A stretch of DNA of 64,000 nucleotides from Acidithiobacillus ferridurans (GTDB lineage: Bacteria; Pseudomonadota; Gammaproteobacteria; Acidithiobacillales; Acidithiobacillaceae), in NCBI RefSeq assembly GCF_003966655.1, contig NZ_AP018795.1, positions 2,063,501 to 2,127,500 on the forward strand, given 5' to 3'. A program made the translations under genes and the position numbers. The notes beneath the pieces were generated by a model. That model had not been told where the DNA came from. It did no database searches and saw only the letters and a list, made by a program, of their open reading frames with translations. This document shows, in pieces, positions 1 through 8,571 of the stretch. Every line of letters starts with the position of its first letter. Within the stretch, counting starts at the first letter, position 1.

Positions 1-1697
1 TGGGTGATCTGTCAGAAGAGGGCGGCGGTGAGCTGGATGAACTGGCACGTAAAATCGACAAGGCCGGGATGCCGAAGGATGTACGGACCAAGGCCGACGC
101 CGAGTTGAAAAAACTGCGGATGATGAGCCCCATGTCGGCAGAGGCAACCGTGGTGCGCAACTATATCGACTGGCTGGTGGGGGTACCGTGGCGTAAACGC
201 AGCAAAATCACCAAGGATCTCAAGCGGGCCAAGGCCATTCTCGATGCGGATCATTACGGCCTGGAAGACGTCAAGGAGCGCATTCTCGAATATCTTGCCG
301 TACAGGAACGGGTCGGCAACAGCCGCGGTCCCATCCTGTGTCTGGTGGGCCCCCCCGGCGTGGGCAAGACCAGCCTGGGGCGCTCCATCGCTGCCGCGAC
401 TGGACGTAAGTTCGTGCGGATGTCCTTGGGTGGCGTGCGCGACGAAGCGGAAATCCGCGGACATCGGCGTACCTACATCGGGGCCCTGCCGGGTAAAATC
501 GTCCAGAGCCTGGCCAAGATTGCTACGCGCAATCCGCTGATGTTGCTGGATGAAGTAGATAAGATGGCGATGGATTTCCGGGGTGATCCGGCCTCCGCGC
601 TTCTGGAAGTGCTGGATCCCGAGCAGAACACGACGTTCAGCGACCATTACCTGGAAGTGGACTTCAATCTGTCCGAGGTGATGTTCGTTACCACGGCGAA
701 CACACTCAATATCCCGGCCCCATTGATGGATCGCATGGAGGTAATCCGGATCTCCGGATACACCGAAGACGAAAAGATCCACATCGCTACCAAGTATCTT
801 CTGCCCAAGCAGATAGAAAAGGCGGGGCTGCTGGACGGGGAAATGCAGCTTTCCCAAACCGTCATCCGGGATATCATCCGTTACTACACGCGGGAAGCGG
901 GTGTGCGTAATCTGGAACGGGAACTCGCACGTATTTGCCGGAAGGTGGTAAAGGAACTCCTGCTCGACAAAAAGCGCACGCGTGTGCAGGTTTCGGATCG
1001 CAATCTGGACAAGTATCTCGGGGTGCGCCGCTTCGACTTTGGCAAGGCGGAAAAGGAAAACCGTATCGGTGAAGTCACCGGTCTGGCCTGGACTGAGGTG
1101 GGTGGTGAGTTGCTGAGTATCGAGGCGGTGGTCGTGCCTGGTCGCGGCAAGCTGCTGATCACCGGTAAGCTGGGGGATGTCATGCAAGAATCCATCCAGG
1201 CGGCCATGAGTGTGGTTCGTGCGCGGTCGCGGGCGCTGGGCATTCCCGCAGATTTTTACCAGAACCATGACTTCCATATCCATGTGCCGGAAGGCGCCAC
1301 GCCAAAAGACGGACCCAGCGCAGGCATCGGTATGGCCACTGCCTTGGTATCGGCGCTGACCAATATTCCGGTACATGCCACGGTCGCCATGACCGGGGAG
1401 ATCACGCTGCGCGGCGAGGTCCTGCCCATTGGTGGGTTAAAGGAGAAGTTGCTGGCGGCACATCGCGGCGGCATCAGTACGGTCCTGATCCCAGCGGAGA
1501 ATGAAAAAGATCTGCAGGAAATCCCCAAAAACGTGCGTGATGCGCTGACCATCAAGGTGGTCCGGTGGATTGACGAAGTGCTGGCGATCGCGCTGGAGTC
1601 TTCGCCGACACCTTTGCCGCCTGAAAGCGGGGGTGACGTGCTGGTTGGTGTGGTGCCCGGCAAAGGATCTTCCGAGGACAAGGCAATGGCACATTAG
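1..1697 (+). CDS. lon: Lon ATP-dependent protease, 5' end outside window
   Basis: Cytosolic AAA+ serine protease that degrades misfolded and regulatory proteins. The reading frame is open from base 3, so the N-terminal substrate-binding domain lies outside the window. Visible in order: the end of the N-terminal helical region, a Walker A GPPGVGKT at about 348-371, a Walker B ending LLDEVDK at about 541-561, the sensor region, and a C-terminal protease domain with the catalytic serine in PKDGPSAG and the catalytic lysine in [10 protein letters not shown]. The end matches a normal Lon C-terminus plus a short tail. It lies upstream of hupB in the same direction, as in many proteobacteria. Identification is certain; the start cannot be seen. 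Confidence 0.97.
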   Translation, partial: GDLSEEGGGELDELARKIDKAGMPKDVRTKADAELKKLRMMSPMSAEATVVRNYIDWLVGVPWRKRSKITKDLKRAKAILDADHYGLEDVKERILEYLAVQERVGNSRGPILCLVGPPGVGKTSLGRSIAAATGRKFVRMSLGGVRDEAEIRGHRRTYIGALPGKIVQSLAKIATRNPLMLLDEVDKMAMDFRGDPASALLEVLDPEQNTTFSDHYLEVDFNLSEVMFVTTANTLNIPAPLMDRMEVIRISGYTEDEKIHIATKYLLPKQIEKAGLLDGEMQLSQTVIRDIIRYYTREAGVRNLERELARICRKVVKELLLDKKRTRVQVSDRNLDKYLGVRRFDFGKAEKENRIGEVTGLAWTEVGGELLSIEAVVVPGRGKLLITGKLGDVMQESIQAAMSVVRARSRALGIPADFYQNHDFHIHVPEGATPKDGPSAGIGMATALVSALTNIPVHATVAMTGEITLRGEVLPIGGLKEKLLAAHRGGISTVLIPAENEKDLQEIPKNVRDALTIKVVRWIDEVLAIALESSPTPLPPESGGDVLVGVVPGKGSSEDKAMAH

Positions 1698-1708
1698 AGG
1701 CGGTATGA

Positions 1709-1748
1709 GGACTCATTCCCGCAATTTTAATAATGGAGAATGAGTCCA
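1709..1748. repeat. Long inverted repeat after lon
   Basis: The arms GGACTCATTC and GAATGAGTCC are exact reverse complements of 10 bases, separated by about 19 A/T-rich bases, a few bases after the lon stop. The RNA would form a stable stem. No T-run follows the right arm, so it is not a classic intrinsic terminator. It could be an mRNA 3'-end stabiliser, a weak terminator or a protein-binding palindrome. Confidence 0.55.
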
Positions 1749-1845
1749 GAATGCGGCGATATCCAATGTTAATGTCCCTGATGGTGATGATTCCGGAGGG
1801 AAGGTCTGGCCGTCCTTTGTGACGTTAGGCATTTTATGCACTTTC

Positions 1846-1875
1846 TTGACCAGCCTTTTTTTACCCTGCTATAAC
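1846..1875 (+). promoter_or_regulatory. Sigma-70 type promoter of hupB
   Basis: A -35 element TTGACC (1846-1851) and a -10 element TATAAC (1870-1875) are spaced by 18 bases. They sit about 65 bases upstream of the hupB start in an A/T-rich stretch. The tRNA genes follow hupB after only 12 bases, so this promoter probably serves hupB and both tRNAs. Confidence 0.65.
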
Positions 1876-1940
1876 GTTTTCTGGATAGAGTTGATGCGCA
1901 GTTATACCTAGTAACCGAGTCCATAACAGGAGAAAGAAAT

Positions 1941-2213
1941 ATGAACAAATCGGAGTTGATCGAGAAGATTGCAGAAGAAGCTGGCGTGACCCGTGCCGCC
2001 GCCGGCCATACTCTGGATGCGCTTGTCAAGGTGGTTACTGACGCGCTCAAGGCTGGTGATCAGGTAACTCTGGTCGGTTTCGGTTCATTTCTTGTTTCCA
2101 GCCGTGAGGCGCGCAAAGGCCGTAATCCCGCTACCGGCGCGGAAATCATGATCGCCGCAAGTCGCACGCCTAAATTTAAGGCTGGTAAAGCATTGCGTGA
2201 TGCAGTAAACTAG
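1941..2213 (+). CDS. hupB: HU family DNA-binding protein
   Basis: A 90-residue nucleoid protein that binds and bends DNA as a dimer. It begins [15 protein letters not shown], contains the HU signature around [21 protein letters not shown] (beta arms with the conserved Arg-Asn-Pro tip) and ends with the usual [11 protein letters not shown]. Length is exactly typical. The ribosome binding site CAGGAGAA lies 7 bases before ATG. It lies between lon and two tRNA genes on the same strand. HU rather than IHF is preferred because of the lon-hup order and the arm sequence. Confidence 0.95.
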   Translation: MNKSELIEKIAEEAGVTRAAAGHTLDALVKVVTDALKAGDQVTLVGFGSFLVSSREARKGRNPATGAEIMIAASRTPKFKAGKALRDAVN

Positions 2214-2225
2214 CGCGTCTGGTTT

Positions 2226-2301
2226 GGGCGGTTAGCTCAGTTGGTAGAGCGTCGGCTTTACACGCCGAATGTCGGGGGTTCGAGCCCCTCACCGCCCACC
2301 A
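2226..2301 (+). tRNA. tRNA-Val (anticodon TAC)
   Basis: A 76-base cloverleaf. The acceptor stem GGGCGGT (2226-2232) pairs with ACCGCCC (2291-2297), followed by discriminator A and an encoded CCA. The D-loop TTAGCTCAGTTGGTAGAGC, anticodon loop TTTACAC with anticodon TAC at 2259-2261, and T-loop GTTCGAG are all present. It starts 12 bases after the hupB stop, so it is probably processed from a hupB-tRNA transcript. Confidence 0.97.
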
Positions 2302-2312
2302 CAAATTTTATT

Positions 2313-2389
2313 GGGGTGGTAGTTCAGTTGGTTAGAATGCCGGCCTGTCACGCCGGAGGTCGCGGGTTCGAGCCCCGTCCGCCCCGCCA
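2313..2389 (+). tRNA. tRNA-Asp (anticodon GTC)
   Basis: A 77-base cloverleaf. The acceptor stem GGGGTGG (2313-2319) faces CCGCCCC (2379-2385), followed by discriminator G and an encoded CCA. The anticodon loop is CTGTCAC with GTC at 2347-2349, and the T-loop is GTTCGAG. This tRNA is the substrate class for glutamyl-queuosine modification by the GluQ-RS encoded at 13403-14293. Confidence 0.97.
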
Positions 2390-2397
2390 ATGCGAGT

Positions 2398-2426
2398 AAG
2401 GCGACCCTTTTGGGGCGCCTTTTTTT
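2398..2426 (+). terminator. Intrinsic terminator after the tRNA pair
   Basis: The stem AAGGCGACCC (2398-2407) and GGGGCGCCTT (2412-2421) has one mismatch, a TTTT loop, and a run of T through 2426. It ends the hupB-tRNA-Val-tRNA-Asp unit. Confidence 0.85.
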
Positions 2427-2555
2427 ACGTCGGTATCGCGCGGTGGCGTGAATACCGATATCCGCTAGTAGAATTGTTCAGCGTTTTCTAAAATTGGTTA
2501 TTGGAGCCGTCGTTAGCCTGTTTTTTTGGCGTTCCGGTTTTCGGGGGATATGTTT

Positions 2556-4124
2556 ATGATGGAAACATTTCGGAATTTCGGCAGATCGTGGGTGGCAAAA
2601 TCACTCATGGTTTTAATCGCGTTGTCTTTTGTGCTTTGGGGCGTAAGCGGGTATTTATTCTCCGGACACTCAGCCTCATCTGTCGTGGCGACGGTGGATG
2701 GCCAGAAGATCAGCGATGCCGCATTTCAGAAACGTATGAAAGATACCCTGGCGCGTTATAGCCATATTTTTGGCGCAACGACGGCGGCGAAGATGGCGGC
2801 GGATAGGAGTTTCGGTCTGGAGGTGCTTAATGGCTTGATTGACAACATGCTTTTGGGCAGGGAGGCGGGCCGCCTGAACTTGCAGGTGCCGGATGCTGCG
2901 TTGGCGAAAAAAATCGAATCCATTCCAGCCTTTCAGGAGAAGGGTGTTTTTTCCAAAAGCCTTTACCAGAAATTGCTGGCTGCCAATGGAATGACGCCGG
3001 CACAGTTTGAAGACATGCTGCGGGAGAGTATGCGTCTGGAGCAGTTGCAAGTCGTTCCTCAGGTTGTAGCCACGGCATCGAAGGTCGAGGCTACCCGGAT
3101 TTGGGCTTGGTCACAGGAGTACCGTGATGTCAGCACCGTAGATGTCCGGGATAGCGACTTTGCTGCGGCAGCGGGGCCAACGGCTGCCGAGGTGGCCGAT
3201 TACTACCACGCCCACATGGATCAATTCCAGTTGCCGGCGCAGGTGCAGGTACAGTATGTGGTACTGGGGCCGAAGGATTTTGTCGCCAAGAGTGGCACTC
3301 CGACCAGCCCGGCAGTCAGTTCTCCCCCTGTGGCGACCCCACATTCCGCTGTTGCCGTTAATAGCTCTGCCGAAAACGCCTTCCAGGCCCAAGTGGAGAA
3401 TTTCAAGGATCGCCTGTTCAGCAGCCCCGATGGGTTGAACGCGGTTGCCAAAGCCTATGGCCTGACGGTTCAGGAAAGTGGCGTACTTACCGCTGGAAAG
3501 GTGCTTACCCAAGGACCTTTTTCGGACGCCAAAGCGCTTGATCTAGCGTTTAGCAAGGCGGTGCTCGCCGGAAAAAATAGCACCGCGCTTACCTTGGCGA
3601 ACGGGGATTTGTTGGCGGTGCATCTGCTTCACTATACACCAGGTAGTGTCCAACCCCTGAGTGCCGTCGCAGGAACCATTACGGCAAAACTAACCACGGA
3701 AAAGGCGGAGCAACTGGCCCGGAAGAAAGCGCAGGCATTGCTGACGGCGGCGCGGCAGGCGAAGGATATGAATATGTTGACAGAGCATGGCGCCTATCCG
3801 CTGCATGCGTACCGCGATGTAACCAGACGTAATGCGCTGGGGTTGGATAAGGCGGTGTTGGAGGCGGCTTTCATGGCGCCCGCACCGGTTGGCGGTGTCC
3901 CCTCCATGGATATGGTGAAGACCGCGTCGGGCTACCGGATTTTTGCCGTTACACGCGTAACTGCCCCTGCGCCAGCGGCCATAAATCCCAAAGTGACGGC
4001 GCAAATTCGTGCCTCTCTGGAAGAGCAAAGGGGCCGTCTACTGGCGACTGCCTATCTGAAGGACTTGCGGGAACATGCCAAGGTGAAGATCAACAACGCG
4101 CAGTTGGCGCAGATTGCCCGTTGA
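2556..4124 (+). CDS. ppiD: PpiD/SurA-like periplasmic peptidyl-prolyl isomerase
   Basis: A membrane-anchored periplasmic folding factor. It begins METFRNFGRSWVAK followed by one transmembrane segment (about residues 15-37), the pattern of PpiD. A SurA_N-type helical domain follows (about 40-190), then a parvulin-like region. The central parvulin domain is weakly conserved and interrupted by a Pro/Ser/Ala-rich stretch, so isomerase activity is uncertain. At about 520 residues it is shorter than E. coli PpiD (623). The start at 2556 is chosen because GGGGGA at 2543-2548 is well spaced from it; ATG 2550 and TTG 2526 are also in frame. It lies downstream of lon-hupB, the usual location of ppiD. 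Its stop abuts the convergent PAP2 gene with no gap. Confidence 0.85.
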   Translation: MMETFRNFGRSWVAKSLMVLIALSFVLWGVSGYLFSGHSASSVVATVDGQKISDAAFQKRMKDTLARYSHIFGATTAAKMAADRSFGLEVLNGLIDNMLLGREAGRLNLQVPDAALAKKIESIPAFQEKGVFSKSLYQKLLAANGMTPAQFEDMLRESMRLEQLQVVPQVVATASKVEATRIWAWSQEYRDVSTVDVRDSDFAAAAGPTAAEVADYYHAHMDQFQLPAQVQVQYVVLGPKDFVAKSGTPTSPAVSSPPVATPHSAVAVNSSAENAFQAQVENFKDRLFSSPDGLNAVAKAYGLTVQESGVLTAGKVLTQGPFSDAKALDLAFSKAVLAGKNSTALTLANGDLLAVHLLHYTPGSVQPLSAVAGTITAKLTTEKAEQLARKKAQALLTAARQAKDMNMLTEHGAYPLHAYRDVTRRNALGLDKAVLEAAFMAPAPVGGVPSMDMVKTASGYRIFAVTRVTAPAPAAINPKVTAQIRASLEEQRGRLLATAYLKDLREHAKVKINNAQLAQIAR

Positions 4125-4706
4125 TCAATGACCTGTAGGAGGGGCGGTCAGCCGCTGTAGCAGAGCGGCCAGCGCCGCGCTGAAAATGCCGATCACGGCG
4201 CCGCCAAGCACATCGGCGGGGAAATGTGCACCGACCGCCATGCGTGACCATGCCACCAGCACGGCATACACCGCAGCGGGTATCCACAGGATTTTGGAGG
4301 CCTTCCCCAGGAGCAGGCTGCCGCCGAGCAGAAAGGCCATTGCCGCATGGCCGGAGGGAAAGCTGTGCCAATATTCCGGCCTTCCCAGCACATGTACCGA
4401 CAGAGACCCAAGTGCAACTACCGGGCGGGGGTAAGCGAGCCCTGATTTGAGCGCCACGACGATCAGCCACACGGCCAACTCACCGACGGCAAAATTCCAG
4501 ACAACAGCAAAGGGCAGCGTCAGGGGCCTTAGCCGGAAGGTCACCACGAGCAGGGCCATCCAGACAGGAAAATATGCCGGCTGGGCAACCCACGATACCG
4601 TCTCCATGACTGCGGAAAGCGTCGGCGTATCGCTCAGGTGATTCACCAGCAGAAAGATGCGGTCATTCCACCCGTACCATGTATACCATTCCGGCTGCGG
4701 GAGCAT
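4125..4706 (-). CDS. PAP2-family membrane phosphatase
   Basis: An integral membrane phosphatase of the type 2 phosphatidic acid phosphatase family, about 193 residues, with several transmembrane segments. The three catalytic motifs are visible: KSGLAYPRP (K-x6-RP), PSGH in YWHSFPSGHAAMAF, and SRMAVGAHFPADVLGG (SR-x5-H-x3-D). Likely substrates are lipid phosphates such as undecaprenyl or phosphatidylglycerol phosphates, but the sequence does not say which. An in-frame TTG at 4745 would add 13 residues and overlap the upstream gene's end; ATG at 4706 has no clear Shine-Dalgarno, so the start is uncertain. It lies just downstream of the DUF4337 gene on the same strand. Confidence 0.85.
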   Translation of the reverse strand: MLPQPEWYTWYGWNDRIFLLVNHLSDTPTLSAVMETVSWVAQPAYFPVWMALLVVTFRLRPLTLPFAVVWNFAVGELAVWLIVVALKSGLAYPRPVVALGSLSVHVLGRPEYWHSFPSGHAAMAFLLGGSLLLGKASKILWIPAAVYAVLVAWSRMAVGAHFPADVLGGAVIGIFSAALAALLQRLTAPPTGH

Positions 4707-4717
4707 CGTGGACAATG

Positions 4718-5296
4718 TCAGCTCATACCCAGGGCGACAAGCCAAAGTCCGACCCCGCCCAGAGCACTGAGCATGGCCATGCCGAAAAGCCAGACCCTTC
4801 CAGTCAAGGCCGTGACAGAGGCCAGTGAGATGGCGATTTGTAAAAAGATCATCGCAATGGCCATGTCGTTATGCGGCCTGTTCAATTGCTCCGAACGCAT
4901 ATTGGCCGCTGTGGAAAGTTGTTCCAGTTGCCGGGCTTCGGCCTGAACGGTCTTTTTCTGGCTCGTATATTTGATGATTTCCTTCTGGTATGGCTCTGCC
5001 TGTTTCTGCGGAGTCAGATCCACAGCCAGTTGCATGAGATGCTCTTTGGTGCTGATGGCCTGGTAGTAGTTCCACTGATCCGTCGCCTTGGCTTTCTCCA
5101 GCACCGCCTCGTTCTTGGCCAGCAACACCTCGTTCATCAGATGAGTCCCCTGATAACTGACAACCGCGCCGATGGTGGCCAGCAGCGCGGTGAAAATAGC
5201 CACCCACTGACTGAGGGAATGCTTGTGGGCGGGAGATTCGGCAGCCAAATGAGCGGCTTCTTCGTGCGGGGCATGGGTGTGCAGGGATTCGCTCAT
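4718..5296 (-). CDS. DUF4337 family membrane protein
   Basis: A 192-residue protein of unknown function that fits the DUF4337 family: a short acidic/His-containing N-terminus, a transmembrane segment at about 29-48 (WVAIFTALLATIGAVVSYQG), a long alpha-helical, charged middle, then two closely spaced transmembrane segments at the C-terminus. ATG at 5296 is preceded by AAGGAC with good spacing, so the in-frame extension upstream to 5359 is not needed. It is probably co-transcribed with the PAP2 gene. No catalytic motif is seen. Confidence 0.75.
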   Translation of the reverse strand: MSESLHTHAPHEEAAHLAAESPAHKHSLSQWVAIFTALLATIGAVVSYQGTHLMNEVLLAKNEAVLEKAKATDQWNYYQAISTKEHLMQLAVDLTPQKQAEPYQKEIIKYTSQKKTVQAEARQLEQLSTAANMRSEQLNRPHNDMAIAMIFLQIAISLASVTALTGRVWLFGMAMLSALGGVGLWLVALGMS

Positions 5297-5444
5297 GGAT
5301 TTTGTCCTTTTTACTGGAATGGTTGGCGTAGGGAACCGGAAGGCCCTGCGGCGCCGCAATTATCCTCTATCGCCGCAATTCTGCCTAGCAGTCACACGGT
5401 TGGTCCATATCTTCAGGAAACCTGCTCAGATAACGGTGCGCCGC

Positions 5445-5473
5445 TTGACCTGACCGGTCGGCCAGCTTATAAA
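5445..5473 (+). promoter_or_regulatory. Promoter of the NRAMP transporter gene
   Basis: TTGACC (5445-5450) and TATAAA (5468-5473) are separated by exactly 17 bases, an excellent sigma-70 pair only about 20 bases before the start codon. An 8-base perfect palindrome GACCGGTC (5452-5459) sits between the two boxes and could be an operator. AGGAGGTGAT at 5484-5493 is a strong ribosome binding site. Confidence 0.65.
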
Positions 5474-5495
5474 ACGCCCACTCAGGAGGTGATCG

Positions 5496-6866
5496 ATGTC
5501 AGTCATGCCAGAACTTCACGGAGCCTCCAGCGAGGCGGATGTGTTGCAGCAATTGCCCGAGGACGTGCGGGAGCGCATCAAGGATCGCTGGCGGATTTAT
5601 CAACTCCGCCATCACCCCTCCTGGTGGCGGAGGCTGATGCTGTTTCTGAGCCTGATCGGGCCGGGTATCCTGGTGATGATCGCCGACAACGATGCCGGAG
5701 GCGTGATTACCTATGCCCAGACCGGGGCGATGTATGGTATCGGTTTCTTCGTTCCCTTCCTGCTGCTCATGATCCCGGTGGCCTATGTGGTGCAGGAGAT
5801 GACCGTGCGTCTTGGCGCGGTGACTCACCGGGGACATGCCGAGATGATCTGGGGGCGTTATGGCGCTTTCTGGGGGGTGTTTTCGCTGCTGGATCTGACT
5901 GTGGCGAATATCCTGACCCTGGTGACGGAGTTTATCGGTATTCGGGTCGGCATGAGCGTGTTTTCTGTGCCGCCGGTTCTTTCGGTCGCTGTGGCCTGGA
6001 TCTTTCTCGCCGGGACCATGATCTTTCTGCATTATAACACCTGGGAGCGGCTGGCATTGTGGATTGCCGCAGGCAATATCGTATTTGTGCCCCTGGCTAT
6101 CGCGGCGCACCCGGACTGGGGCCAGGTTATTGCCGCCGTGGGCAACTGGCATATTCCGGTGGGGACTGCGGTAGGCGCCTTTACCTATGTCATACTCGCC
6201 AACCTCGGAACGACGATCGCGCCGTGGATGCTCTTTTTCCAGCAATCCTCGGTGGTCGACAAGGGCCTTACGGTCAATGACATCCCCAGTGGCCAGGCCG
6301 ATACCGCCTTCGGAAGCCTTTCCATGGGTATCATCGCCATTGCCATCGTCATCCTGACGGGTACTCTGGCGTATGGGCATCTCAACGCCGCCCAGTTTGA
6401 CATACAGGCGATCCTCCATCTGTTACGAGAGAGCAGCCTCGGTAGTGTCGGAACCGCACTGTTCGCTCTGGGCCTCGTCGAGTCGGGGCTGATTGCGGCC
6501 ATTGCCATTACCGCAAGTACTTCCTGGGCGGTGGGCGAAGCCCTCAAGCTGCCCCGGAGTCTGAACCTTCGGCCGCAACGGGCCTTGCCCTTTTATCTGT
6601 CCGGTATCCTGAGCGCCGGAATGGCTGCTCTGGTGGTGTTGATCCCGCAAATCCCACTGGGTTTTCTGAACCTGACCGTACAGGTGATCGCTTCCATATT
6701 CATGCCTGCAGCGATGTTGTTTTTGCTCATGCTGCTGAATGATCGCGAGATCATGGGGAGCTATGTGAACCGGCGCTGGCAAAATTATTCCGCATTCACC
6801 ATCGTTGGTTTCCTTATTCTGGCCAATGCCGTTTATGGCTATACCGTCGTCTTCCCGTCCGCCTGA
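5496..6866 (+). CDS. NRAMP-family metal ion transporter, divergent motif
   Basis: A 456-residue inner-membrane transporter with about 11 transmembrane segments and a roughly 45-residue cytosolic N-terminus. It belongs to the NRAMP (SLC11) fold: TM1 carries GPGILVMIADNDAGG where classical Mn/Fe NRAMPs have a DPGN motif, and TM6 carries TTIAPWMLFFQQS where classical members have a Met-Pro-His motif. The metal-binding Asn and Met are therefore replaced (DAGG at residues 66-69; APW), as in the NRAMP-related branch for which Mg transport has been reported. A manganese or iron role should not be assumed. It is followed after 10 bases by a 66-residue membrane protein and then an exporter gene, probably one operon. 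Confidence 0.85.
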   Translation: MSVMPELHGASSEADVLQQLPEDVRERIKDRWRIYQLRHHPSWWRRLMLFLSLIGPGILVMIADNDAGGVITYAQTGAMYGIGFFVPFLLLMIPVAYVVQEMTVRLGAVTHRGHAEMIWGRYGAFWGVFSLLDLTVANILTLVTEFIGIRVGMSVFSVPPVLSVAVAWIFLAGTMIFLHYNTWERLALWIAAGNIVFVPLAIAAHPDWGQVIAAVGNWHIPVGTAVGAFTYVILANLGTTIAPWMLFFQQSSVVDKGLTVNDIPSGQADTAFGSLSMGIIAIAIVILTGTLAYGHLNAAQFDIQAILHLLRESSLGSVGTALFALGLVESGLIAAIAITASTSWAVGEALKLPRSLNLRPQRALPFYLSGILSAGMAALVVLIPQIPLGFLNLTVQVIASIFMPAAMLFLLMLLNDREIMGSYVNRRWQNYSAFTIVGFLILANAVYGYTVVFPSA

Positions 6867-6876
6867 GGAGTTTCGT

Positions 6877-7077
6877 ATGCATTCCCAAGAAGACTTTCAT
6901 TCCGCGGCGACACCGGAATTTCTGGCGTTTCTGGAAGATGAAGTCCATCAGGAACCCAAACCACTGACCCGTGCGCCGATCCAGGGATGGATACAGGTGG
7001 CCTTCTGGGGACTGCGTATTTACATCGCGGTCATGCTGATCATGGTGGCCATCGGTTTTGCGCGCGGTATACATTGA
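6877..7077 (+). CDS. Small single-span membrane protein (66 aa), unknown function
   Basis: A 66-residue protein with an acidic N-terminal half (many Glu/Asp/His) and one hydrophobic segment near the C-terminus (about residues 39-61, WIQVAFWGLRIYIAVMLIMVAIG). GAGGAG at 6865-6870 overlaps the end of the transporter gene and is ideally spaced from this ATG. That indicates real translation and coupling to the NRAMP-like gene. No family is recognised. It could be an accessory subunit of the transporter. Confidence 0.7.
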   Translation: MHSQEDFHSAATPEFLAFLEDEVHQEPKPLTRAPIQGWIQVAFWGLRIYIAVMLIMVAIGFARGIH

Positions 7078-7108
7078 TCGAGGAGGGCAGGACAGTGCGG
7101 AGCACGCA

Positions 7109-8571
7109 ATGACATCTTCATCAACGCCCGTTTCCGCATCTACTTTTCGTCTGGACTGGTCCGCAAAAGTCATTTTATTTGCCATTCTGTCATCCATTTT
7201 TTTGGCGGCGATGGACCAGACCGTGGTCTCTACCGCCTTGCCGACCATCGCCCGCGATCTCCATGGTCTGGCCAAACTACCCTGGATTGTGACCGCTTAT
7301 CTGCTGACCTCCACCGTCTGTTTGCCGGTATATGGTAAACTGGGGGATCTTCTGGGGCGCAAGTATCTCCTGCAATCGGCAGTGTTGCTGTTTTTGGCAG
7401 GATCGGTGTTGTCCGGTCAGGCGCAAACCATTGACGAGCTGATGGTGTTTCGGGCCTTGCAGGGTATTGGCGGTGGCGGCTTGCTGGTGACCGCCATCGC
7501 CTCCATCTCGGACTTCATTCCCATTACCCAGCGCAGCCGCTATCAGGGGCTGGTGGGCGCCGCCTTTGGTCTCGCGACCTTGGCCGGGCCCTTTCTCGGT
7601 GGCTTCATCGTGGAGACCATGGGGTGGCGTTGGATATTCTATATCAATGTGCCCATCGGCATATTTGCCTTTTTCATCATCGGCTTCGCCTTTCCCAAAC
7701 CGAAAACGGCCGAAAAGGTGCGGATGGATGTGCCGGGAACGGTCCTGCTGACCACCAGCCTGAGCGCCCTGGTGTTATTCGCCAGCGTGTCCGGGACGGT
7801 GTTGCCCTGGGATTCGGCCGGACCATGGCTTCTTCTCGCCGCGGGGCTGAGCGCGTTCGGCGGATTTATACGGTCTGAGCGGCATCATCCGGAACCTCTG
7901 TTGCCGCTCGCTTTTTTTCGTTTCAGAACGTTTTCGCTGAGCGTAATCATCTCTTTTTTTGTCGGGGTGGCGATGCTCGGCTCCGTCAGCTTTCTGCCCA
8001 TTTATTTGCAGGACGTGCGTGGTTTCTCGCCGACTGCCTCCGGTCTGGAACTGCTATTTTTGCTCCTGGGCATGCTGGCCATGTCGGTGCTGACCGGGCG
8101 CCGGATCAGCCGGACTCAGCGTTATCGGGAGTTTCCCATCGCCGGCGCCCTGCTCATCACCCTGGCGCTTGGGCTGCTTTCCATGCTCGGGCAGCATATG
8201 CCCATGTGGCGCATCGACGCGGTACTGGTGCTGCTGGGACTGGGGCTGGGCACGACCATGCAGGTGCTGGTGCTCTCCGCCCAGCTTGCGGTGCCGCATC
8301 GCCACCTGGGGGTGGCGACGTCCACCGTCACCTTGTTCCGTTCCATGGGCGGCACTCTGGGGGTTGCGGCTTTCGGCGCCGTGTTTTCTGCCTTTTTGGC
8401 GGGGGATCTCACGGTGATGTCCAGGAGGGGGCGCCTGCCCTGATCGTCCAGACGCTGCATACGGACTTTTTGATCGCAGCGCTGTTCAGCTTTGCCGCAT
8501 CGGTCTGTGCGTGGTTTTTGGAGGATATGCACGTGCTCGTCAAGCGCCGGGATGCCCTCGATCGAGGGTGA
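7109..8571 (+). CDS. DHA2-family (EmrB/QacA) MFS exporter, split by a frameshift
   Basis: A drug:proton antiporter-type permease of about 14 transmembrane segments. Family signatures include LAAMDQTVVSTALPTIARDL in TM1, GKLGDLLGRKYLL (motif A) and WRWIFYINVPIG (motif C region). The main frame runs 7109-8443 and stops abruptly after GDLTVMSRRGRLP. The missing last transmembrane helix (VQTLHTDFLIAALFSFAASV) continues in the -1 frame to 8571. Adding one G to the run at 8401-8405 or at 8427-8431 joins the two parts into a normal-length protein. ATG 7109 is preferred over TTG 7058. The joined gene ends one base before hflD, which is convergent. Substrate unknown. Confidence 0.8.

Noticed and set aside
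12-1376. A long open frame antisense to lon
   Set aside because: It mirrors the lon coding frame, has no ribosome site or family features and starts inside an established gene.
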